Notes under the pieces: generated by a model | Told to the model about the DNA's origin: nothing | Database searches by the model: none | The model's input: only the letters and a program-made list of their open reading frames with translations | Program-made: the position numbers and the translations under genes | Source of the DNA: Deltaproteobacteria bacterium | GTDB lineage: Bacteria > Desulfobacterota > Desulfobacteria > Desulfobacterales > ETH-SRB1 | DNA length: 5,216 bases | Reading direction: 5' to 3' | Assembly: GCA_019314185.1 (NCBI GenBank) | Contig: JAFCZU010000666.1 | Location: forward strand, 1-5,216 | Shown: one piece after another, positions 1 to 4,771 of the stretch | Position numbering within the stretch: position 1 is the stretch's first letter | Layout: the number at the start of each line of letters is the position of its first letter

Positions 1-77
1 CCCGGGAGAAAGACGGAGAAAACAACAAATATTAATAAAGCGGCTTAAAGAAATGCACTTCTTTTTGAATAAAACAA

Positions 78-305
78 TTATGAAAAAATGCGACAAGTAG
101 CTTGACAAACACCGGAAGTCACAAAACTCTCATAACAGGTTAAACATTGACGGCCTCTCTGAAACCAATTGATATCTGGATGATCAGTCCTATACCATCT
201 TTGATCAGGTTTACAGCCTGCTATTTCATTAAGAGGAATAGCTCTGCAAACACAAATCTTTTTGCATTTCGGACAATGCATTTTCGTACCACCATCTTTC
301 CCCAT
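78..305 (-). CDS. small zinc-ribbon protein (NrdR-like CxxC pairs)
   Basis: The 75-residue product has two cysteine pairs, CPKC at residues 11-14 and CLTC at 54-57, the arrangement of a zinc ribbon that binds one metal ion. Between them is a charged, tryptophan-rich stretch (QRWYRTDHPDINWFQRGRQ) that resembles a family of small NrdR-like zinc-ribbon proteins of uncertain role; I recall this from memory and have not searched for it. There is no ATP-cone domain, so it is not NrdR itself. The start at 305 is preferred because GGAGGAG lies just upstream; an internal ATG at 281 begins right before the first cysteine pair but has only a weak ribosome binding site. The last ~11 residues after FVTS look unlike the rest, so the 3' end may be truncated or frameshifted. 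Two further cysteines, C18 and C20, are probably not structural. Function unknown; nucleic-acid binding is a guess. Confidence 0.55.
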   Translation of the reverse strand: MGKDGGTKMHCPKCKKICVCRAIPLNEIAGCKPDQRWYRTDHPDINWFQRGRQCLTCYESFVTSGVCQATCRIFS

Positions 306-307
306 AG

Positions 308-314
308 CTCCTCC
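308..314 (-). promoter_or_regulatory. Shine-Dalgarno site of the zinc-ribbon gene
   Basis: The minus strand reads GGAGGAG, then CT, then ATG (305). The GGAGG core is 4 nt from the start codon, a little close but strong. It favours the start at 305 over the internal ATG at 281, which is preceded only by GGTGG-like sequence. Confidence 0.5.
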
Positions 315-383
315 GGTATTGTATTGCAGAACCTTGCTAAGCCGCCAGAGATACGAAGATCAGCTTGAGCTGTTTGTTAAACC

Positions 384-539
384 TCATGATGCTAATTTCA
401 ATCCAGATCGTTGGTAATACTGGTAAAGTGAATCTGAGGTGTCAAATATTTCTGCCACCTTGTAGTCGAAAGGCTCTACAACAACATAGTTGCCTCTGGC
501 ATCCGTTTTCTCGGAATTGGCAACATGGTTCGTCCTCCA
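384..539 (-). pseudogene. 3' fragment of an unrecognised gene
   Basis: An open stretch of 51 codons runs from an in-frame stop at 540-542 to TGA at 384-386. Its composition looks like a real protein end: it contains GNYVVVEPFDYKVAEIF and the tail YQYYQRSGLKLAS. No ATG or well-placed alternative start exists in this frame, so it is either the remains of a longer gene or a chance frame. The plus strand is stop-rich opposite it, which mildly supports the minus strand. It ends about 78 nt upstream of the zinc-ribbon start, on the same strand, so the two could once have been neighbours in an operon. I do not recognise the family. Confidence 0.3.
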
Positions 540-668
540 TCAACACTAACTAGGATAGAAAAGCATATCAAGAAAGAAATTGCCAAGTCGTTGGACATAG
601 AAGACTGTCCGAAAATTATGTCCTTAACGAAAATGTGTGAGAACAAGACAAAATTTGCGGGAGTTTAG
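525..668 (+). CDS. possible 47-aa ORF or gene fragment, unknown
   Basis: A plus-strand frame begins with ATG at 525 and ends with TAG at 666-668. The product is lysine- and glutamate-rich (for example RIEKHIKKEIAKSLDIED), has two cysteines, and reads like a soluble helical protein rather than random translation. No good ribosome binding site precedes the ATG. It begins next to the 5' edge of the open frame on the opposite strand, so the two could be divergent fragments. It may also be chance. The family is not recognised. Confidence 0.18.
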   Translation: MVRPPSTLTRIEKHIKKEIAKSLDIEDCPKIMSLTKMCENKTKFAGV

Positions 669-743
669 ACCGTTTTTTCACTCTTTTTGGATTCGCTCAT
701 CCCACTTAACCCCTTCGTTTTCGCCTCATAAAACCTCAAGACA
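669..743. other. no gene recognised
   Basis: This short stretch lies beyond the stop codon of the DUF4384-like fragment. All frames are short and none resembles a known protein. I see no hairpin followed by a T run that would mark a terminator. Confidence 0.4.
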
Positions 744-869
744 TTATCTCGCAGACCTTGTTTTAACTTCAGCTTTATCCTCATAAAACTCAGAGGCATA
801 ACCACTCTTGCCATTTGATTTTCCGGTTAGTGTTATTCCTCTTGTTTTTGCAGTTATGTCATTTTTCGC
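744..869 (-). pseudogene. C-terminal fragment of a DUF4384-like protein (copy 1)
   Basis: The reverse strand encodes about 41 residues and a stop: TRGITLTGKSNGKSGYASEF followed by YEDKAEVKTRSAR. It is closely similar to the fragment at 2133-2378: from the DI residues to the stop, 32 of 38 residues are identical. The longer copy carries the features of a DUF4384-like C-terminus (PPFGEE, VYAST, TRGI); in that family the domain often ends caspase-like or CsgG/LpoB-type envelope proteins. No start codon and no N-terminal domain are present, and an in-frame stop lies a short way upstream. It is therefore a detached 3' end and not expected to make a protein. It lies downstream of the ATPase pseudogene on the same strand. 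Confidence 0.6.
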
Positions 870-986
870 CTGTTGCTGGTCCAAAGTCCATTTTAACGAT
901 TGCTTCTTATTTCAGATCATACATACCTTCACGCATATACCGGTAAAAAACTCGAATGTTCTCTCGTTCCCAAGCTCTGCCTTGCT

Positions 987-2026
987 TTACGGCAAACCAA
1001 GCTCATGACAAAATCTATGAACAGGAATGACTCTTACGTTATTTTTTTCATAATCCCGATCGCCCCCATGCACCTGATAAAATTTCGGGATCGGCGTTCT
1101 TTCCATAAAATAGTAGATGGAGGGAGCTATGTTTTTATCTCCTGCCTTGCATTCCACCGCAAAGAGCGGAGCTCCTTCTTTCAGCACAACAAAATCTATT
1201 CCCCGCTTGTCCGTATCCCGCAGAAAACGAAGCTCCATGCGAAAACCTTCTGTATCTTCAATAAAATGACAATATTTTAAAAGTTGTGACGCAATGAAAT
1301 TTTCAAACCTCGCACCTGGTTCGGGAACAATGGACCAGTCCCATAAATAGAGTTTTCTTTCCTTTTTAACCGCTCTTGTTTTTGGCGGGCCATATGGCGA
1401 AATGCGAAAACAATAATACATCCTTTCAAATATCTTAAGCCACCGTTCCACGGTTTCATGGGCAACATCAAGAAGCTCTTTCAGATTCTTCACTGAAAGA
1501 GGAGAAGCGATTCTTCGTGGAAGTTCATCTGCAAGCAGTTCGAGCAGACTTATCTCTTTGATGTTCTCAAGATCTCTGATATCTTCATATATTACCCGCT
1601 GGAGTCTCTCCCTTTGCCATCTCGCGGGGAAAAAGGATGAAGCCGGTAATAATGGTATCTGCCATGCAAGGAATCACCACCCTTGCTGTAATAATCGAGT
1701 CTTGCCGATCCTGTAATAATAAATGATATTTCAGATCTGTTTGTGTCGTAAAATCCTTTGACCAGATTCCGCCATCTTGCGAATTTGTGTATTTCGTCTA
1801 ATATAATACATTTCTCGTTTGCAGGCAGTTCTCCCTTAAGCAATGACGGTCTTGCTCCAGGATCATCCCAGTTCATGTAGGCGGGATGTTTTTCACTCGG
1901 TTCAGGCAGAAAGTTCAATGCAAATGTCGTCTTACCCACCTGCCTTGGTCCGCCTATAAAAACCATGGTTGATTTCAGGTCTTCCTCAACCGATTTTTTT
2001 ATGTACCGCTCATATATTTTCTTCAT
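987..2026 (-). pseudogene. AAA ATPase / DUF4143 protein, broken by an internal deletion
   Basis: The N-terminal part (2026 to about 1630) is an AAA_14-type P-loop ATPase: Walker A GPRQVGKT at residues 26-33, Walker B CIILDEIH at 73-80, sensor-like ITGSAR near 104-109. The C-terminal part (about 1635 to 987) is the DUF4143 region: a winged-helix-like stretch (LLDVAHETVERWLKIFER) and a PD-(D/E)xK-like fold with GIDFVV and VECK (ExK, about 1146-1157). The halves are in different frames. The first runs RLHPFSP, then into a stop within 12 codons; the second picks up at RWQRERLQRVIYED. In intact relatives about 45-55 residues lie between these, including a GGFPEP-type motif I cannot find, so a deletion shifted the frame. 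The ATG at 2026 has AGGTG 9 nt upstream and is preferred over the GTG at 2038. These proteins are ATPases of unclear cellular role. Confidence 0.8.
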
Positions 2027-2049
2027 GATAAAAATCACCTTAACACGAT

Positions 2050-2065
2050 TTTACTCATGAGTAAA
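2050..2065. promoter_or_regulatory. perfect 16-bp palindrome upstream of the ATPase
   Basis: TTTACTCATGAGTAAA is identical to its own reverse complement. It ends 23 nt before the ATPase start at 2026, where an operator or promoter element would be expected. Its regulator is unknown. A dimeric DNA-binding protein recognising TTTACTCA half-sites is the simplest explanation. Confidence 0.45.
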
Positions 2066-2132
2066 GTAAGATGTGCAGGAACTTTTCTCTGTGCGCTCCG
2101 TGGATTTTGTGAGAGATTTAATGGTATGTCGC

Positions 2133-2378
2133 TTATTTCGCAGACCTTGTTTTAACTTCAGCCTTATTCTCGTAAAATTCAGAGGCATAGCTGCTTTTTC
2201 CGCTTGATTTTCCCGTCAGTGTTATTCCTCTTGTTCTTGCGCCTATGTCCTTTGCCTTTGTTTTGACAAAATAGACTCCTCCCTGAGAGTAAAGGTCAAT
2301 TTCGCCCAGCGGTGATGTGCTTGCATATACGGTTATATTTTCCTCACCGAATGGAGGGGTTCTATCCGAAAATCCGTT
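2133..2378 (-). pseudogene. C-terminal fragment of a DUF4384-like protein (copy 2)
   Basis: This frame is open for 82 codons from an upstream stop to TAA at 2133-2135. It begins NGFSDRTPPFGEENITVYAS, continues with PLGEIDLYSQGGVYFVKTKA, then TRGITLTGKSSGKSSYASEF, and ends KAEVKTRSAK. PPFGEE followed by a VxAST strand and a late TRGI is the pattern of DUF4384 C-terminal domains, which often sit at the end of caspase-like or envelope-associated proteins. The N-terminal part is absent and no start codon is visible. The upstream end overlaps by 17 bp the last codons of the HipA remnant, so the two were probably joined by a deletion. It is longer than copy 1 (744-869). Assignment to DUF4384 is from memory of the family pattern. 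Confidence 0.6.
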
Positions 2379-2617
2379 CTATTCTCTTCTGGTAAATCTC
2401 AAGAAACTTGTCCTTCAAGCTCTCATTCAGGAAGCTTTCTGCTATCATGTTTTCAATAGCAGGTTTGATATCATGCAAGCGTAACAGGGAGTTGGCGGAC
2501 TGTTTGTTGGTAAGTTCGAAATGCTCCGCCAGTTTTCTTCCGGTAGTACAAGCCTTGAGTTGACAAGGTCATATACCGGGGAGAGGTGATAGCCGATGTT
2601 TTCTTCTTTAATGAGTG
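2362..2617 (-). pseudogene. C-terminal remnant of a HipA-type kinase
   Basis: The first segment (about 2617 to 2540) reads LIKEENIGYHLSPVYDLVNS and then RLVLPEE, matching the strand and the [L/I]SPxYDL motif of HipA serine/threonine kinases, which phosphorylate glutamyl-tRNA synthetase and act as toxins with HipB. The second segment (about 2538 to 2362), in another frame, reads KLAEHFELTNKQSANSLLRL, then PAIENMIAESFLNESLKDKF and the terminal ERIFG, matching the helical HipA C-terminus. Between them family members have roughly 15-25 more residues, so a frameshifting deletion occurred near 2531-2542. The N-terminal domain, P-loop and catalytic residues are missing, so it cannot be a working kinase. 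No HipB partner is seen. Confidence 0.7.
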
Positions 2618-2648
2618 TGGGCAGCGGGACGCCCATGCAATTATGTGT

Positions 2649-2692
2649 TTCGTGTATCGTATTAGGAACGGGGATGAAATAAGATACACGAA
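2649..2692. repeat. inverted repeat, 10-bp arms
   Basis: TTCGTGTATC (2649-2658) is the exact reverse complement of GATACACGAA (2683-2692), with 24 nt between. It lies just beyond the broken 5' end of the HipA remnant. It could be a mobile-element end, an operator pair or chance. Confidence 0.4.
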
Positions 2693-2725
2693 TTACCCGA
2701 AAAGAACAATAAGATGTGCCGTTCA

Positions 2726-2775
2726 ATTGCGCTGAATTGTGTCTAACTTGCGCCTTAATTGTATTTAGCGCAATT
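2726..2775. repeat. inverted repeat, 9-bp arms
   Basis: AATTGCGCT (2726-2734) and AGCGCAATT (2767-2775) are exact reverse complements separated by 32 nt. The intervening sequence repeats AATTG-like pieces. No adjacent intact gene explains it. Confidence 0.35.
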
Positions 2776-2831
2776 ATTGAAAATAACAAAATAATTGTAT
2801 ATACAGATAGTTAACGGATTAGATTGCACCA

Positions 2832-2864
2832 AACTTGGGCCGAACTTGGGCCGAACTTGGGCCA
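2832..2864. repeat. three tandem 11-bp units
   Basis: The unit AACTTGGGCCG occurs three times head to tail, the last ending in A instead of G. It lies 19 bp beyond the stop codon of the COG2865-type pseudogene. Read on the minus strand it would encode AQVRPKFGPSLV, which resembles the low-complexity WxQVxxKxGPS runs in some proteins of that class. It could therefore be a relic of coding sequence or simple slippage. Confidence 0.6.
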
Positions 2865-2883
2865 AAATTATTATCTTTCTGAA

Positions 2884-3762
2884 TTAATCGTCGACCCTTG
2901 GATACCATTTGGCTGCACTGGTTTTGCCGACAACACATATCATTTTTTCTCTTTTCATTTCAGCAAGTATCTTTTTTACCTGATCCCTTGAGAGTGAGGG
3001 TAACACCTCACTTAAATCACGGAATTGACTTCCCTGTTTTTTATTGTCTTTAATGTGCTTCAATAATAATTGTTTATTGGTTTCGCGGTCCAATCCGTGC
3101 TTGCGAGTATAAACGCCCTTTTTATCAACGAATTCGTAAAACTTGCCGGAAAGAATGAGTTTCCGTCCAATGCGTTCAATGGCGCCGGATTTGAGCAATA
3201 ATGGAACACGTTCTTTCGCCCAGGGGGGGAGATTAAATCAAGGGCAATAAAATCGGTGGCTTCGAAAGACACTTGACGCTCACGACCGATCTTCTCCAGA
3301 AATGTTAAAAAGCGTGGGTCCTGTACTTTCCCGTATAGCGTAAGGAATACTTCATAGTCATCAGTTCCGCTGTAATCAGGCGGTTGTTTGCTCTCGCGGG
3401 CGCATAGTTCGAACATCCGGTTGGCCCCCTGACCGGAACGCTCAACCATTCCGCATTTGGCAAATACCTCTGCGATGCGCCGGTTGCGAGGATGCTGCTT
3501 CCAGAGAATGTTTTCCGGAGTTATACCGGACGGCAAGTTCGATTTTTGTGGGATACTGTTTAATGAATACAGAACCTGCGTGTCTATAATCCCTGTGGCT
3601 GACGGCGTTTAGAATGGCTTCACGAATCACCAGCTCGTTAAAAGTCGGAATCGTCAGCATAAAAAGGCCGTCCTGGTATTGATATTCATCGTTCCGAAGA
3701 TTGATGGTATTCCAGAGATCGTCATAGAGTTCATGCTGGGGGACGCTGGTGCTTTTGTTGCT
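2884..3762 (-). pseudogene. COG2865-type ATP-binding transcriptional regulator, 5'-truncated and frameshifted
   Basis: Three overlapping frames assemble into one protein. Segment 1 (3762 to ~3540) has DLWNTINLRND, a GLF...IPTFNE stretch and REAILNAVSHRDY, the N-box of an HATPase_c_4 ATP-binding domain. Segment 2 (~3535 to 3223) has PSGITPENILWKQHPRNRRI and then ERSGQGANRMFELC. Segment 3 (3229 to 2884) has a winged-helix-like tail with KKGVYTRKHGLDRETNKQLL and VVGKTSAAKWYP. Between 1 and 2 the frame jumps at KIELA/PSGI, just where relatives carry SPGGLP, the glycine-rich ATP-lid, so that motif is gone. Between 2 and 3 the frame breaks in a run of seven G (plus strand, 3223-3229); one more base would restore it. 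The N-terminal AlbA_2 DNA-binding domain is absent; homology stops near 3745, next to a GCTGGGGGAC motif. It is probably non-functional. Confidence 0.78.
3732..3752. repeat. REP-like motif GCTGGGGGACGCTGG
   Basis: CATGCTGGGGGACGCTGG occurs at the broken 5' end of the COG2865-type pseudogene. It matches the motif at 4701-4723 apart from a 5-bp insertion there. REP-associated transposase genes are often bordered by short GC-rich repeats, and two such remnants lie in this window. The motif itself does not fold into a clear hairpin; it contains GCTGG twice in direct orientation. Confidence 0.4.
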
Positions 3763-3790
3763 TTATTTACATAAATTCATGCTGTAAAGT

Positions 3791-3800
3791 GCTGGGGGAC
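3791..3800. repeat. GCTGGGGGAC motif, second copy
   Basis: The 10-bp GCTGGGGGAC recurs 56 bp after the first copy (3735-3744), in the same orientation. It lies between the COG2865-type pseudogene and the first RAYT fragment. Confidence 0.35.
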
Positions 3801-3850
3801 ATCCTACTTAACTGCATTACTTTAACACCTCCCACATTCCTTCGTAACTA

Positions 3851-3985
3851 TCAAGCAGTTTCCTGCCTTTTTCCTTTTCCTTTTTCTACAAACTGGCGGT
3901 ATCTGCGTCTTGCAACTTTCCTGGTTTCACCAAAATAGCGAAGAACATCTTCGATGGTTTTTTCGGCTAAGGGCTTATTTTCTGT
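3851..3985 (-). pseudogene. internal fragment of a REP-associated tyrosine transposase (RAYT copy 1)
   Basis: The fragment reads LAEKTIEDVLRYFGETRKVA followed by RRRYRQFVEKG, nearly the same as the RAYT at the right edge of the window (26 of 31 residues identical over this part). This is the segment after the catalytic domain of Y1-type (HUH) REP-associated transposases, usually followed by GGGLxRS. Here the reading ends at a TGA at 3851-3853 after KGKRQETA. The 5' side starts immediately after the toxin stop codon and is in frame with it. No HUH motif or catalytic tyrosine is present, so it is inert. In the next frame, a tail reading GRKLLDSYEGMWEVLK runs on to a stop at 3817; I do not recognise it, and it may be the end of another lost gene. 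Confidence 0.65.
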
Positions 3986-4381
3986 TTACCAGATAGTAGC
4001 AACTTTTTTGGATTGTCTTAATTTCTTGTCAGCAGTAACCAGTTTGGCATTTTCGATGATTGAAGTTGCAGCGATGATTCTGTCAGCGGGGTCCTTGTTA
4101 TTGTCCGAAAGCAAATTTGTGGAAAGCGCTGCTATCTCCGGCGTGATTCCCAGAAAAACGTATTCGTTGGATTCTAATATCAGTTTTATGAATTTCAGGT
4201 ATTCGATATCTATACTGAGTCTTCCTTTATGCATCAGCATTGCTATTTCCCACAGCGAGATTTCACAAAATATTATTCCATCCGAATTATTGGCGGCTGA
4301 AATGGCTTTTTCTGCTTTTTTGGAGAGCATCTCTGGCTTCAAAGCATTCCAAATGATTATGTGCGTATCTACAACAATCAT
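3986..4381 (-). CDS. vapC: PIN-domain toxin, VapC type
   Basis: The 131-residue protein is a PIN-domain ribonuclease of the VapC class (PIN_Sll0205-like by pattern), expected to cleave RNA when freed from its antitoxin. The acidic active site is complete: D5 in VVDTH, E45 in SLWEIA, D100 in DPADRIIAAT (D97 nearby), D118 in VTADKK. The ending VATIW is typical of the family, so the gene is full length. The start at 4381 overlaps the antitoxin stop as ATGA and has GGAGG 7 nt upstream. An in-frame GTG at 4396 lacks such a site and would add five residues before MIVVDTH. The cognate antitoxin is directly upstream, so the two are translationally coupled. The stop codon abuts an in-frame RAYT remnant. 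Family identity is confident, the exact RNA target unknown. Confidence 0.9.
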   Translation of the reverse strand: MIVVDTHIIIWNALKPEMLSKKAEKAISAANNSDGIIFCEISLWEIAMLMHKGRLSIDIEYLKFIKLILESNEYVFLGITPEIAALSTNLLSDNNKDPADRIIAATSIIENAKLVTADKKLRQSKKVATIW

Positions 4382-4608
4382 TTCATAGCCTCCCACTCTT
4401 CATCAATTGGGGATAGGATATCACCAATAGTAGCATTCTTGCCCAGTTTCAACAAAAATTCTCTTGACTTCTCCCTCTTATCTTCCACAGGGACAAGTCT
4501 CGCCATTTCATGACCGCGTGAAGTAATTGTAACAACCTGCCCTTTCTGAACCTTTTTTAGAAATATTGACAGATTTTCTCTCAGCGTACTGACACCTATT
4601 TTTTCCAT
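4378..4608 (-). CDS. Phd/YefM-type antitoxin
   Basis: The 76-residue protein has the N-terminal Phd/YefM DNA-binding fold (VSTLRENLSIFLKKVQKG, then VVTITSRGHEMARLVPVED) and a short acidic C-terminus (IGDILSPIDEEWEAMK) of the kind that wraps PIN toxins. It should neutralise the downstream toxin and, alone or in complex, repress its own promoter. Length is normal for the family. The start is an ATG with GGGGGTGA about 7 nt upstream. The gene overlaps the toxin by 4 bp. A TGTACA-containing inverted repeat lies 22 nt upstream. It is often annotated vapB when paired with VapC, but the fold is Phd/YefM, so I give no symbol. Confidence 0.9.
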   Translation of the reverse strand: MEKIGVSTLRENLSIFLKKVQKGQVVTITSRGHEMARLVPVEDKREKSREFLLKLGKNATIGDILSPIDEEWEAMK

Positions 4609-4629
4609 ATCTTTGTCACCCCCATTTTC

Positions 4630-4648
4630 TGTACAAATTAATCGTACA
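4630..4648. promoter_or_regulatory. candidate antitoxin operator (TGTACA inverted repeat)
   Basis: TGTACAAATTAATCGTACA has TGTAC and GTACA arms around an AT-rich centre. It starts 22 nt upstream of the antitoxin ATG and overlaps the predicted -10 box. In E. coli the YefM antitoxin binds operators with TGTACA cores, so autorepression by the Phd/YefM-type antitoxin is a natural reading. One arm is exact, the other reads CGTACA. Confidence 0.5.
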
Positions 4649-4669
4649 ACTCAATCCAGGGGAAATCAA
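4641..4669 (-). promoter_or_regulatory. predicted promoter of the toxin-antitoxin operon
   Basis: On the minus strand TTGATT (4669-4664) and TACGAT (4646-4641) are separated by exactly 17 nt. Transcription would begin near 4634, about 26 nt before the antitoxin start. The -10 box lies inside the candidate operator, which would let the antitoxin block transcription. Confidence 0.45.
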
Positions 4670-4700
4670 TGTTTTTTTGATCCTCCAGATGAATATGGGC

Positions 4701-4727
4701 CATGCTGGGGGTGGGGACGCTGGCAGG
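4701..4727. repeat. REP-like motif, third copy
   Basis: CATGCTGGGGG, five extra bases TGGGG, then ACGCTGG: a variant of the motif at 3732-3752. It lies between the toxin-antitoxin promoter and the end of RAYT copy 2. Confidence 0.35.
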
Positions 4728-4752
4728 TTTGTAATATTCAGCTATCAGGGCG

Positions 4753-4771
4753 AATGGGGGACGTTGTTTCA
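4753..4771. repeat. GGGGGACG motif abutting the RAYT 3' end
   Basis: AATGGGGGACGTTGTTTCA directly follows and overlaps the final stop of the RAYT reading (4769-4771). It may mark the boundary of the transposase-associated element. Confidence 0.3.

Larger units (their letters stand above)
2618..2883. other. AT-rich non-coding stretch with repeats
   Basis: No convincing gene lies here. The longest minus-strand frame (up to 2789) has no family resemblance except where it enters the HipA remnant. The stretch holds two inverted repeats (2649-2692 and 2726-2775), the small palindrome TGTATATACA, and a tandem repeat at 2832-2864. It may be an old promoter or rearrangement junction. Confidence 0.5.

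Noticed and set aside
322..417. plus-strand frame reading YEDQLELFVKPHDANFNPDRW
   Set aside because: It looks protein-like but is short, has no start, and runs opposite the zinc-ribbon leader and the minus-strand fragment; not enough to call a gene.
900..1280. 126-codon plus-strand frame
   Set aside because: It is opposite the DUF4143 C-terminal region, which has clear conserved motifs on the minus strand; no ribosome binding site or recognisable domain.
2083..2112. TTTCTCTGTGCGCTCCGTGGATTT as a tandem or CRISPR-like repeat
   Set aside because: It resembles degenerate ACAGAG-type sequence seen in many genomes, but there is only one degenerate copy here and no array structure.
2796..2805. 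TGTATATACA palindrome as a LexA-like box
   Set aside because: Spacing does not match CTGT-N8-ACAG, and no SOS-type gene follows. A 10-bp palindrome in AT-rich DNA can arise by chance.
3954..4388. 144-codon plus-strand frame opposite the toxin gene
   Set aside because: It lies wholly antisense to the well-supported PIN toxin, has no family resemblance, and its leucine/serine/isoleucine-rich composition is that of an antisense shadow.
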